A DNA stretch of 64,000 nucleotides from Paraburkholderia sp. Ac-20340 (GTDB taxonomy: Bacteria > Pseudomonadota > Gammaproteobacteria > Burkholderiales > Burkholderiaceae): contig NZ_JAAGPR010000010.1 of NCBI RefSeq assembly GCF_017104965.1, positions 124,001 to 188,000 of the forward strand. The letters run 5' to 3'. This document shows, piece by piece, positions 1-8,304 of the stretch. A program made the translations under genes and the position numbers. Below the pieces are notes generated by a model. It did no database searches, was not told the origin of the DNA, and was given only the letters and a program-made list of their open reading frames with translations. The stretch's first letter is position 1. Each line of letters starts with the position of its first letter.

Positions 1-1
1 G

Positions 2-2737
2 CAGGTGCATGTGGCCGCGCTGCGCAAACTGCTGGGCGTGGAGCGCGATCTCATCAAGACCGTGGCGGGGCGCGGCTATGTGCTGGTTGCGCAGCGCATG
101 CAGGGCGGCGGCGCGCAGACAGAACGCACGCTCGTCCCCGGCTTGTCAGCCGCATCGCCAGCCGCATCGCCGGGCGCGGCGCCGTTGCGGATCGCGCCGC
201 TCATCGGACGCGAAGCCGAAATCGCCCGCATCGTCGAGCAGTTCGAACAGGTGGCGGTGACCACGGTGGTGGGCGCGGGCGGTATCGGCAAGACCTGCCT
301 GGCGCGCCACGCTGCGCGCGAAATCCAGCAGCGCCATGGCCGCGCCGTGCGCTTCGTGGAACTGAACAAGGCCAATTCGCGCGAGAGCGTGCTCGCGGCG
401 CTGGCCGAATCACTCGGTCTGCAGGGCGAGCCGGGCGTGTCCTGCGAAGACGCGATCTGCGCGGCCGTTGCAGCGTCGAATTGTCTGCTCGTGCTCGATA
501 ACGCCGAGCATGTGATCGACGTCGTGGCGGGTTTTGTCGATACGCTGGTGACGCGCCATCATGCCGCGCGCCTGCTCGTCACCAGCCGCGAGCCGCTGCA
601 TATCTGGGCCGAAGCCGTGCTGCGGCTCGAACCGCTCGCCGTGCCCGAAAGCGGGCTGCCGACTGACGCGATCCTCGCGTATTCCGCCGTCGCGCTGTTT
701 CTGACCCGCGCCCGCGCGCTGGCGCCCGATTGCGCGCGCGACGACGCCAGCATCGCGCTCGTCGCCGAAATCTGCCGGCGCCTCGAAGGCTTGCCGCTGG
801 CCATCGAACTGGCCGCCGCGCGCGTGGCCACGCTGGGCGTGGAAGGCGTGGCCTCGCGTCTGGACGACCGCCTCGATCTGCTCACGGGCGGGCTGCGTTC
901 CACCTTGCCGCGCCATCAGACGCTGCGCGCGACCTTCGAGTGGAGCTATATGCTGCTCGACGCGGCGTCGCGCATCGTGTTCCGCCGCTGCGGCTGTTTC
1001 GCCGGCACGTTCACGTTCGACGCCGTCTGCGCGGTGACGGCCGAACCCGGCATGTCGATCGCCGTGATCGTGTCGAGCCTCTCTGAACTCGCGACCAAAT
1101 CGCTGCTGAACGTGGAGTTTCGCGGCGCGATCGCCGTGTATCGGCTGACCGAAAGCACGCGCGCCTATGCACTCGAAAAGCTGCGCGACGAAGGCGAATC
1201 GCAGTCCATCGCCACGCGTCATGTGCGCTATATGCGCAAGCGCATCGAAGAAGGCGGCCCGTTCGTCGCGCAGCCGGAGCACGATTGCGCCGATGTGAGC
1301 GCGCGTCTGTCGCTCGACGATGCGCGCAGCGCCTACGACTGGGCGTTCTCCGACGATGGCGACAAGGCGCTGGGCGTCGCGCTCGCGGGCGCGCTGGTCG
1401 GCACCTTGCTGAGCGCCTCGCGCGTGCAGGAATGCTGCCAGCGTGCACAACGCGCGCTGGCGGTGCTCGACACGCTGCCGGCCGGTTCCGTCGATGCCGT
1501 GTGCGAAATGAAGCTGTGCGCGGCCTACGCGAGTTCCCTGCTGCACGTGGGCGACGACATGGGCCAGGCCGTCGCGCTGTGGGAGCGCGCGCTGCGCCTT
1601 GCGCGCGCCGCCAGCGACAGCGAGTTCGCCGCCGACGCGCTCTGGGGCCTGTGGAACACCATGCAGTCGCGCGGCGATATTCACGCTTCGCTGCGCTATG
1701 CCACGCGTTTTCAGCACGCGGCGGCAAGCGGCGACTCGCCGTGGCGGCGCTGGCTCGCGGAGCAGACCATCGCCATTTCGCTGCACTGTTTCGGCGAGCA
1801 CGATCAGGCGCGCGAGCGGCTGGAACGCACGGTCGAAGCCTTCACGACGATCGGCGTCAACGCGCCGTCGCACGGCTGGCTCACGGTGTATCCGTTGATC
1901 TACGCACGCGGCACGCTCGCGCGCATCGCGCTGATTCAATGTCAGCCGGCGAAGGCGATGCAGCTGGTCGAAAGCACGCTCGAACTGATTCACGGCGATA
2001 CGCTGGAACCTTCGCTGAGTCATGTGCTGGCCGCGGTGGCCGTACCGATCGCGCTCGATTGCGGCGCGCCGCAGGCGGACAACTATCTGGCGCTGCTGCG
2101 TTCGCAGTCGGCGAGCCATCGGCTGGATATCTGGCTCGATTACGCCGAATGCCTCGCGGCGAAGCGCGACATGCTGGCGGGCCACGCACAGGTTGCGCTC
2201 GAACGGCTCGAACCCGCGTTACAGCGGCTCGCGTCGCGCGGCTTCCGGCGCGTGGTCACGCCGTTTGTCGTGCTGCTCGCGCAGGCGCTTGCGCTGGCGG
2301 GCCGCTTCGAGGAAGCGCGCGTGCGGCTCGACGATGCGCTCGTCAACGCACGGGCCAACGGCGAGCGCTATTTCGCGCCGGAGTTGCAGCGCGCGCGTGG
2401 CTGGCTCGAATTGCGGCGCGCGGCGCAGCGCGGCACGCCCGTCGAGGAAATCGCGCGGCGCGAAGAAGCCGGCCGCCGTTTGATCGACGAAGCCATTGCG
2501 ATGGCGCGTGCCGATAGCGCGCCGTTGTGGGAGTTGCGCGCCACGCTCGATCTCGCCGCGTATGCGCTGGAGCAGGGCGACGCGGCGCGGGCTTCGGCAT
2601 TGATCGACGCTCTGCAGGCGTCGGGCATCGCGCCCGATGACGATGCACGCGCGCCCGATTTTCAGCGCCTCGCGACCCTCGCGAAAGCCGTTCAATCGCA
2701 CCGCACGCCACGTGTGGAACGGCTCGCGCCGCAGTAA
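2..2737 (+). CDS. AfsR/SARP-like regulator: OmpR-type winged helix + NB-ARC ATPase (5' end outside window)
   Basis: The visible 911 codons start inside the last helix and wing of an OmpR/PhoB-type DNA-binding domain (HVAALRKLLG, then IKTVAGRGYVL), so the true start lies upstream. A signal-transduction ATPase follows: Walker A GAGGIGKT near residue 90, a Walker-B-like LLVLDNAEH near 163, LLVTSREPL, and GLPLAIELAAARV typical of the NB-ARC/STAND family. The C-terminal 500 residues are helical and TPR-like, as in AfsR/MalT-type regulators that sense a ligand or partner. It probably activates the adjacent enzyme genes, because two promoters just downstream carry helically phased direct repeats of the kind OmpR-type winged helices bind. 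A perfect hairpin follows the stop codon. The family call is firm; the inducer is unknown. Confidence 0.88.
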   Translation, partial: QVHVAALRKLLGVERDLIKTVAGRGYVLVAQRMQGGGAQTERTLVPGLSAASPAASPGAAPLRIAPLIGREAEIARIVEQFEQVAVTTVVGAGGIGKTCLARHAAREIQQRHGRAVRFVELNKANSRESVLAALAESLGLQGEPGVSCEDAICAAVAASNCLLVLDNAEHVIDVVAGFVDTLVTRHHAARLLVTSREPLHIWAEAVLRLEPLAVPESGLPTDAILAYSAVALFLTRARALAPDCARDDASIALVAEICRRLEGLPLAIELAAARVATLGVEGVASRLDDRLDLLTGGLRSTLPRHQTLRATFEWSYMLLDAASRIVFRRCGCFAGTFTFDAVCAVTAEPGMSIAVIVSSLSELATKSLLNVEFRGAIAVYRLTESTRAYALEKLRDEGESQSIATRHVRYMRKRIEEGGPFVAQPEHDCADVSARLSLDDARSAYDWAFSDDGDKALGVALAGALVGTLLSASRVQECCQRAQRALAVLDTLPAGSVDAVCEMKLCAAYASSLLHVGDDMGQAVALWERALRLARAASDSEFAADALWGLWNTMQSRGDIHASLRYATRFQHAAASGDSPWRRWLAEQTIAISLHCFGEHDQARERLERTVEAFTTIGVNAPSHGWLTVYPLIYARGTLARIALIQCQPAKAMQLVESTLELIHGDTLEPSLSHVLAAVAVPIALDCGAPQADNYLALLRSQSASHRLDIWLDYAECLAAKRDMLAGHAQVALERLEPALQRLASRGFRRVVTPFVVLLAQALALAGRFEEARVRLDDALVNARANGERYFAPELQRARGWLELRRAAQRGTPVEEIARREEAGRRLIDEAIAMARADSAPLWELRATLDLAAYALEQGDAARASALIDALQASGIAPDDDARAPDFQRLATLAKAVQSHRTPRVERLAPQ

Positions 2738-2768
2738 GTCTCCCTCTTTCGCCTTTCCCGTTTGCAGC

Positions 2769-2797
2769 GCATCGCGGTCCATCACGGACCGCGATGC
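2769..2797 (+). terminator. GC-rich perfect hairpin after the regulator gene
   Basis: GCATCGCGGTCC and GGACCGCGATGC form a perfect 12-bp stem with a 5-nt loop, 31 nt after the regulator stop codon. No T-tract follows, so this is a terminator-like stem rather than a classical intrinsic terminator. It separates the regulator transcript from the promoter element at 2845-2895. Confidence 0.5.
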
Positions 2798-2844
2798 CGC
2801 TTGCGTCTGCGCGTTCTCCACGCTTGCCCGGTATTTGCGCCTGA

Positions 2845-2895
2845 ATTCAGGACTTTTCAGCTTCCGACAAGGACTTCAGGCGCACGCCTGCCTAA
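2845..2895 (+). promoter_or_regulatory. Composite promoter/activator element, copy 1
   Basis: TTCAG occurs twice, 10 bp apart (starts 2846 and 2856). It leads into TTTCAG-N4-CGACAAGGAC (2855-2874), then exactly 15 nt later GCCTAA (2890-2895), with TAATCT as a possible -10 box. The same element with the same N4 and N15 spacings recurs at 4065-4116. Direct repeats at about one helical turn beside a weak promoter are the usual target of SARP/OmpR-type activators, and such a regulator is encoded next door. It would drive the alpha/beta hydrolase gene at 3024, leaving a leader of about 120 nt. Confidence 0.6.
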
Positions 2896-3023
2896 TCTGT
2901 GCCCACGCATTGCGGCGCAGCTTCATGACTTCTCGCCTGCCGCATCGCGCCGATAACAGCCTGACTACAACGCGCAACCTCATCGCTTTTGCGTACGCAG
3001 CGATGCTTCGACGGAGATCCAGC

Positions 3024-4016
3024 ATGAACACGCAGCAAATCGACACGTCCATTCCTTCGGCTTCGCGCCGCCGCATGTTGTCCGCCAGCGCGGGCATGGC
3101 CGGCGCCATGGCCGCCATGTCGAGCCTGTCGGCCAGCGCCGCGACCACGGCGGGCGGCGCTTCGCACGCGCATGCCACGGGCCATCATCACGGCGGCGGC
3201 TATGTGAATGCCAAGGACGGCACGCCGATCTATTTCAAGGACTGGGGCACGGGCACGCCGGTGGTGTTCTCGCACGGCTGGCCGCTGAGCGCCGACGCGT
3301 GGGACGCGCAGATGCTCTTCCTCGTGAATCAGGGCTATCGCGTGATCGCGCATGATCGCCGCGGCCATGGCCGCTCGGGCCAGCCGTCCGAGGGCAACGA
3401 CATGGACACCTACGCCGACGATCTGGCCGCCGTGCTCGACGCGCTCGACGTGAAGGGCGCGATGCTCGTGGGTCACTCCACGGGCGGCGGCGAAGTGGCG
3501 CATTACATCGGCCGTCACGGCGAGAAGCGCGTGGCGAAGGCCGTGCTGATCGGCGCGGTGCCGCCGCAGATGGTCAAGTCGGCGAGCAACCCGAACGGCC
3601 TGCCGATGCAGGTATTCGACAACATCCGCGCCGGTGTGGCCGCGAACCGCTCGCAGTTCTATCTGGATCTGGCGCAGCCGTTCTACGGCTTCAACCGCCC
3701 GAACGCGAAGGTCTCGCAAGGCCTCGTGCAGGACTTCTGGCGCCAGGGCATGGCCGGTTCGATCAAAGGCCAGTACGAGTGCATCAAGCAGTTCTCGGAA
3801 GTCGATTACACCGACGACCTCAAGAAGATCAGCGTGCCCACGCTGATCCTGCACGGCGACGACGACCAGATCGTGCCGATCGACGATTCGGCGAAGCTCT
3901 CCGCGAAGATCGTCAAGAACGCGACGCTCAAGGTCTACGCAGGCGCGCCGCACGGCATGTGCAGCACGCACGTCGAACAGGTCAACGCCGATCTGCTCGC
4001 CTTCCTGAAGGCCTGA
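3024..4016 (+). CDS. Tat-exported alpha/beta hydrolase (non-haem chloroperoxidase/arylesterase type)
   Basis: A 330-aa serine hydrolase of the non-haem peroxidase/arylesterase family. The start is the ATG preceded by GGAGATCC; the open frame runs further upstream but without hydrolase-like sequence. The N-terminus has a twin-arginine stretch (SRRRML) and a small-residue hydrophobic segment, so Tat export is likely; a His-rich linker (HAHATGHHHGGG) follows. The catalytic triad is readable: Ser152 in GHSTGG, Asp279 in HGDDDQ and His310 in APHGMC. Cytoplasmic relatives begin directly at the YVNAKDGTPIYFKDWG-like strand, so the exported leader is an addition. It sits between the two copies of the shared promoter element. 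The substrate cannot be inferred. Confidence 0.9.
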   Translation: MNTQQIDTSIPSASRRRMLSASAGMAGAMAAMSSLSASAATTAGGASHAHATGHHHGGGYVNAKDGTPIYFKDWGTGTPVVFSHGWPLSADAWDAQMLFLVNQGYRVIAHDRRGHGRSGQPSEGNDMDTYADDLAAVLDALDVKGAMLVGHSTGGGEVAHYIGRHGEKRVAKAVLIGAVPPQMVKSASNPNGLPMQVFDNIRAGVAANRSQFYLDLAQPFYGFNRPNAKVSQGLVQDFWRQGMAGSIKGQYECIKQFSEVDYTDDLKKISVPTLILHGDDDQIVPIDDSAKLSAKIVKNATLKVYAGAPHGMCSTHVEQVNADLLAFLKA

Positions 4017-4064
4017 TTCGGGTCATTCGGCATCCTGATCGATTCGATTATCTGAATTGAGCCG

Positions 4065-4116
4065 ATTCAGAAAAATTTCAGGTATCGACAAGGACACGAT
4101 GGCGCGAGCCGCCTAA
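4065..4116 (+). promoter_or_regulatory. Composite promoter/activator element, copy 2
   Basis: ATTCAG (4065-4070) and TTTCAG (4076-4081) are 11 bp apart, followed by N4, CGACAAGGAC (4086-4095), a 15-nt spacer and GCCTAA (4111-4116). This matches copy 1 at 2845-2895 in every fixed block and in both inner spacings, while the spacer bases differ. A start site near 4122 would give a short leader to the isochorismatase-family gene at 4155 and probably the long co-directional run behind it. Confidence 0.62.
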
Positions 4117-4154
4117 GCTCGCCGCCATCGATTCACCTCTACACGGAGCACCAC

Positions 4155-4790
4155 ATGGCATACGAACTGTTGACCCCCGACACCTGCGCACTCGCGCTGA
4201 TCGACCACCAGCCGCAGATGTTCTTCGGCACGCATTCGCACGAGCGCACCACGGTGCTGCATAACGTGCAGATCCTCGCGAAGGCCGCGAAGCTCTTCAA
4301 GGTGCCCACGGTGCTGACGACGATCGCTTCCGAATCGTTCAGCGGCCATCTGCTGCCGGAAGTGCAGGCGGTGTTTCCGCAACAGAAGCCGATCGACCGC
4401 ACCTCGATGAACTCGTGGGAAGACGCCGGTTTCCGTGAGGCGATCAAGGCCACCGGCCGCAAGAAGATCGTGATCGCGGGTCTGTGGACCGAAGTGTGCG
4501 TGACTTTCCCGACCATCCAGATGCTCGCGGAAGGCTTCGAAATCTATGTGCCGACCGACGCGTGCGGCGACATCACCGAAGAAGCGCACGAGCGCGCCGT
4601 GCAGCGCATCGTCCAGGCGGGCGCCGTGCCGATGAACTCGCTGCAGTTCATGTGCGAGCTGCAACGCGACTGGGCGCGCGGCGAGACCTACGAAGGCTGC
4701 ATGGACATCTTCAAGGCGCATAGCGCGTATGGCATCGGCGTGCGTTACGCGAAGCAGATCCTCGGCGAACACGCAAGCGAAGCCGCCTGA
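4155..4790 (+). CDS. Isochorismatase-family cysteine hydrolase (YcaC-like)
   Basis: A 211-aa protein spanning the whole cysteine-hydrolase fold. Asp17 (ALIDHQPQMFF) and the nucleophile Cys115 (GLWTEVCVTFP) are present, with a candidate lysine at residue 78 between them. The closest type is YcaC, an octameric hydrolase of unsettled substrate. The start ATG has an upstream GGAG and agrees with the family N-terminus. It is the first gene after the second shared promoter element and 91 bp before the amidohydrolase. Together with the exported esterase this suggests hydrolytic breakdown or detoxification of one compound class. Confidence 0.92.
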   Translation: MAYELLTPDTCALALIDHQPQMFFGTHSHERTTVLHNVQILAKAAKLFKVPTVLTTIASESFSGHLLPEVQAVFPQQKPIDRTSMNSWEDAGFREAIKATGRKKIVIAGLWTEVCVTFPTIQMLAEGFEIYVPTDACGDITEEAHERAVQRIVQAGAVPMNSLQFMCELQRDWARGETYEGCMDIFKAHSAYGIGVRYAKQILGEHASEAA

Positions 4791-4881
4791 GTCTGAACGC
4801 GCGCGAGGCGGCTTTGAAACACGCCGCCTCGCGCGCCAGCAACACCACTATCCATCGCAACGAGAACACAGGAGAGCGTCG

Positions 4882-6789
4882 ATGAGCGCACCCGATCAAC
4901 CTGCCCGCGTCGCCGACCTGGTGATCTACAACGGCAAGATTGCCACCCAGGACGAACGCCGCTCGTTCGTCACCGCGCTGGCCGTGTCGAACGGCAAGGT
5001 CGTGGCGACGGGCAACGAGCGCGACGTCATGCAATGGGCCCGCGACGACGCGCGCCGTATCGACCTGAATGGCCGCACCGTGATTCCGGGTCTCAACGAC
5101 TCGCACCTGCACGTGATTCGCGGCGGTCTGAACTTCAATATGGAATTGCGCTGGGACGGCGTGCCGTCGCTAGCCGACGCGCTCGACATGCTGCGCCAGC
5201 AGGTGGCGCGCACGCCCGCGCCGCAATGGGTGCGCGTGGTGGGCGGCTGGAACGAATTCCAGTTCGCCGAAAAACGCGGTCCCACGCTCGAAGAACTCAA
5301 TGCCATCGCGCCGGATACGCCGGTGTTCATCCTGCATCTCTACGACAGCGCGCTGCTCAATGCGGCCGCGCTGCGCGCGGTGGGCTACGACCGCGACACG
5401 CCCAATCCGCCGGGCGGCGAAATCCAGCGCGACCGGCGCGGCAATCCCACCGGCATGCTGATCGCGCGTCCGAACGCGGGCCTGCTGTACGCCACGCTCG
5501 CCAAAGGTCCGAAGCTTCCCTTCGACGACCAGATGAATTCCTCGCGCCAGTTCATGCGCGAACTCAATCGGCTCGGCGTGACGAGCGCCATCGACGCGGG
5601 CGGCGGTTATCAGGCTTATCCCGACGACTACGCGGTCATCATGGAACTGGCGAAGCGCGACCAGCTCAGCATCCGCATTGCGTACAACCTGTTCACGCAG
5701 AACGCGAAGCGCGAAGTCGAGGATTTCGCCAAGTGGGTCAAGGCCACGCGCCCCGGCGACGGCGACGACTTTCTCAAGGTCAACGGCGCGGGCGAAATGC
5801 TGGTGTTTTCGGCCGCCGATTTCGAGGACTTCCTGGAGCCGCGCCCCGATCTGCCCGAAGGCATGGAGCAGGAACTCGAAGACGTCGTGCGCCTGCTGGT
5901 GCAAAACCGCTGGCCGTGGCGTCTGCACGCGACCTACGACGAATCGATCGACCGCTTCCTGAACGTCTTCGAGCGCGTCAACGCCGATACTCCGTTCGAC
6001 GGCCTGCGCTGGTTCTTCGACCATTGCGAGACGATTTCGGAGCGCAATATCGAGCGTATCGCGGCACTGGGCGGCGGGATCGCCGTGCAGCATCGCATGG
6101 CGTATCAGGGCGAATACTTCATCGCGCAATACGGCGCCGAAGCCGCCGCGCACACGCCGCCGGTGCGCAAGATGCTGGAAGCGGGCCTGCCCGTGGGCGC
6201 GGGCACCGACGCCACGCGTGTGGCGAGCTACAACCCGTTCGTCTCGCTCTACTGGCTGGTGTCCGGCCGCACCGTGGGCGGCACGCCGATGTACGCGCAA
6301 CGCGACCGCCTGGAGCGCATGGAAGCGCTGCGCCGCTACACCGTGGGCAGCGCCTGGTTCTCGAACGACGAGACGAAGAAAGGCGCGCTGGTGCCCGGCC
6401 AGTACGCCGATTTCGCCGTGTTAAGCGACGACTTTTTCACTGTCGACGAAGCCTCGATCAAGCATCTGACTTCCGTGCTGACCGTGGTGAACGGCCGCGT
6501 GGTGTACGCCGATGCCGAATTCGATTCGATCGCGCCGCCCGCGCTGCCGGTCAGCCCGACGTGGTCGCCGGTTGCGGAATTCGGTGGCTATGCGCGTTAT
6601 CGGCCGGTGGTGGCGAACGCCGTCAACGCGATGAACGACGCCGCGCTCGCACAGGCGTGCAGCGATGCCTGCGTGAACCTGTGCGGCGTGCACCAGCATG
6701 CGCACGGCCGCGCGTGGCGCAGCAACGCGCCGGTGTCGGACCAGAACGGCTTCTGGGGCGCGCTCGGCTGTAGCTGCTTCGCGTTCTGA
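4882..6789 (+). CDS. YtcJ-type metal-dependent amidohydrolase with Cys/His-rich C-terminal tail
   Basis: A 635-aa amidohydrolase-superfamily protein of the YtcJ (amidohydrolase_3) branch. ATG 4882 follows AGGAG. Metal-binding His75 and His77 lie in NDSHLHVIRGG, and the late GAGTDATRV segment supplies the usual catalytic Asp. Typical YtcJ proteins have about 540-580 residues. This one adds a tail with three cysteines (CSDACVNLC), a His cluster (HQHAHG) and a terminal GCSCF. The tail looks like an extra metal- or cofactor-binding appendage. It is 17 bp upstream of the DoxX gene and probably in one operon with it. Substrate unknown; N-acyl or amide hydrolysis is the family norm. Confidence 0.9.
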   Translation: MSAPDQPARVADLVIYNGKIATQDERRSFVTALAVSNGKVVATGNERDVMQWARDDARRIDLNGRTVIPGLNDSHLHVIRGGLNFNMELRWDGVPSLADALDMLRQQVARTPAPQWVRVVGGWNEFQFAEKRGPTLEELNAIAPDTPVFILHLYDSALLNAAALRAVGYDRDTPNPPGGEIQRDRRGNPTGMLIARPNAGLLYATLAKGPKLPFDDQMNSSRQFMRELNRLGVTSAIDAGGGYQAYPDDYAVIMELAKRDQLSIRIAYNLFTQNAKREVEDFAKWVKATRPGDGDDFLKVNGAGEMLVFSAADFEDFLEPRPDLPEGMEQELEDVVRLLVQNRWPWRLHATYDESIDRFLNVFERVNADTPFDGLRWFFDHCETISERNIERIAALGGGIAVQHRMAYQGEYFIAQYGAEAAAHTPPVRKMLEAGLPVGAGTDATRVASYNPFVSLYWLVSGRTVGGTPMYAQRDRLERMEALRRYTVGSAWFSNDETKKGALVPGQYADFAVLSDDFFTVDEASIKHLTSVLTVVNGRVVYADAEFDSIAPPALPVSPTWSPVAEFGGYARYRPVVANAVNAMNDAALAQACSDACVNLCGVHQHAHGRAWRSNAPVSDQNGFWGALGCSCFAF

Positions 6790-6806
6790 ACCGGGAGCGC
6801 GCCGCC

Positions 6807-7214
6807 ATGAAACGCATCGATACCGCCGACGCCGCGCTGCTGTTCCTGCGCGTGGCCGCGAGCCTGCTCGTGTTGTTCGTGCACGGATTGCCGAAAGCGC
6901 TGCACGTGCACGCGCAACTGGGCGCGATCGAAGATCCGCTGCATCTGGGCAGTGCTTTTACGCTCAGTTTCGCGATCTTCGCCGAAGTCGTGTGCCCGGT
7001 GCTGATGATCCTCGGCGTGTATACGCGGCTGGCCGCGCTGCCGATCCTGGTCGTCACGGTCGTCGCGCTGGGCCTCGTGCACCCGGACTGGACGCTCGAA
7101 CAGGGGCAGTTCGCGTGGATGCTGCTGATCCTGTTCGGCACCGTGGCGATCGGCGGAGCGGGGCGTTATCGCCTGAGCTGGCCGCTCGCCGCGCAGCAGA
7201 CGCATCGCGCGTGA
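6807..7214 (+). CDS. DoxX-family inner-membrane protein
   Basis: A 135-aa protein with four hydrophobic segments and the DoxX-like layout: ALLFLRVAASLLVLFVHGLPK, FAEVVCPVLMILGVYTRLAALPI, LVVTVVALGLV and WMLLILFGTVAIGGAG. DoxX proteins are small membrane subunits often linked to thiol or quinone redox chemistry or to degradation clusters. It starts 17 bp after the amidohydrolase behind GGGAGCG, so translation is probably co-transcriptional. No catalytic residues can be claimed. Confidence 0.88.
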   Translation: MKRIDTADAALLFLRVAASLLVLFVHGLPKALHVHAQLGAIEDPLHLGSAFTLSFAIFAEVVCPVLMILGVYTRLAALPILVVTVVALGLVHPDWTLEQGQFAWMLLILFGTVAIGGAGRYRLSWPLAAQQTHRA

Positions 7215-7284
7215 AACCTGCGGGTTTGGGGTTTCATCGCGCCGGGCGATAACAACGCAAAGAACAACACATGGGAGAGGGGGC

Positions 7285-7998
7285 ATGCGGGCAGCGTCAT
7301 GGAGCGCGCGTGGGGTCGTGGGAGAAGTGGCGGGCGTGCGCATTCCGTGCACGCCGGTGGCCATCGCCGCCGCCGAATGCGCGCACGCGGCGCTGCCGCC
7401 GGTGCTGCTCGGCCACGCGAGCCGCGTGTTCGTGTTCGCGGCGCTGAATGCGCGGCGCGGTGGCCTTGCCTGCGACGAAGGCACGCTTTACGTCAGTTCG
7501 ATGTACGCGAACATGGGTTTGAGCGCGGCCTACGCGCATTCGACGGCGCGCTACGAACTGGATAGCGCCGACGCCGCGCGCGGCCTTCTGCAACGGCATG
7601 GCGCGAGCGTGCGCGACCAGGACGAAGCGTGGCTCGCCATTGCGATGCACACCACGCCGGGCATTCCGGCGCGTGTTTCGCCACTTGCCGATGTGCTGGC
7701 GGCGGCGGTGCGCACCGATCTGGTCGCCGAACGTTTCGATGCGTATTCGGGCGGCGAGCGCGCGGGCGTGCTGGCGGCGTATCCGCGTGGCAAGGGCTTC
7801 GAGGAAGAGCTGATCGGCGCAATCGGGCGCGGCGTGGCCCACCGGCCGCACACGACCTTCGGCACCGTCAGCGCCGATGTGCTGGACCGCGTCGATGCCG
7901 ATTATTGCCGCGTGAACTACTGCGGACAGATTCTCGGTTCGCGCTGGCAGGAGATGAACGCGGGCGTGGACGGGCGCATGCGCCGCCGCGCCTGGTAG
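7285..7998 (+). CDS. HD-superfamily protein with the HD dyad replaced (cyanamide-hydratase-like fold)
   Basis: A 237-aa protein resembling the HD-domain branch near cyanamide hydratase. The anchor IPCTPVAIAAAECAHAALPP, His44 in GHASRVFVF and His122 in AMHTTPG are where that family has them. The segment normally reading LHDLGL reads MYANMGLS here (Ala75-Asn76), so the metal-binding His-Asp dyad is gone. If the resemblance is right, the protein has lost the classical binuclear site and may be a binding or scaffold protein or use another mechanism. ATG 7285 is preceded by GGGAGAGGGGG. It lies between DoxX and XapX in the same run of genes. Confidence 0.7.
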   Translation: MRAASWSARGVVGEVAGVRIPCTPVAIAAAECAHAALPPVLLGHASRVFVFAALNARRGGLACDEGTLYVSSMYANMGLSAAYAHSTARYELDSADAARGLLQRHGASVRDQDEAWLAIAMHTTPGIPARVSPLADVLAAAVRTDLVAERFDAYSGGERAGVLAAYPRGKGFEEELIGAIGRGVAHRPHTTFGTVSADVLDRVDADYCRVNYCGQILGSRWQEMNAGVDGRMRRRAW

Positions 7999-8061
7999 TC
8001 GAGCAGTACCGCGCGCCACGCGCACACCGCGTCGCGCGCGGCACAGAAAGGAGAAGCAGAG

Positions 8062-8304
8062 ATGTCATATCTGATTTCGCTGGGAGCGGGCCTCGTGGTC
8101 GGCTTCCTCTATTACTTCGCGCGGGTGCAGTCGCCCGCGCCGCCGTTGATCGCGCTGGCCGGGCTGCTGGGCATCGTGATCGGCGAACACGCCATTCCGT
8201 TCGTGCAGGCGCAACTGAAGCCGCCCGTGGTGCAGACGCAGGCTGCGCCGCCCGACCTCGCCACCATCGCAAAGGCCGCCCCGACATGCGGCAACGAGCC
8301 TTGA
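8062..8304 (+). CDS. XapX-domain small membrane protein
   Basis: An 80-aa protein with two hydrophobic stretches: LISLGAGLVVGFLYYFARV, and PLIALAGLLGIVIGEHAIPF, which is the XapX signature. AAAGGAG precedes the ATG. Its last 19 bp overlap the next gene, so the two are probably translationally coupled. XapX proteins have no established function; in Burkholderiales they often neighbour hydrolase or transport genes as here. Confidence 0.88.
   Translation: MSYLISLGAGLVVGFLYYFARVQSPAPPLIALAGLLGIVIGEHAIPFVQAQLKPPVVQTQAAPPDLATIAKAAPTCGNEP

Noticed and set aside
410..2185. 591-aa minus-strand open frame
   Set aside because: Antisense shadow of the NB-ARC regulator; Arg/Ala/Gln-rich composition and no ribosome binding site or family motif.
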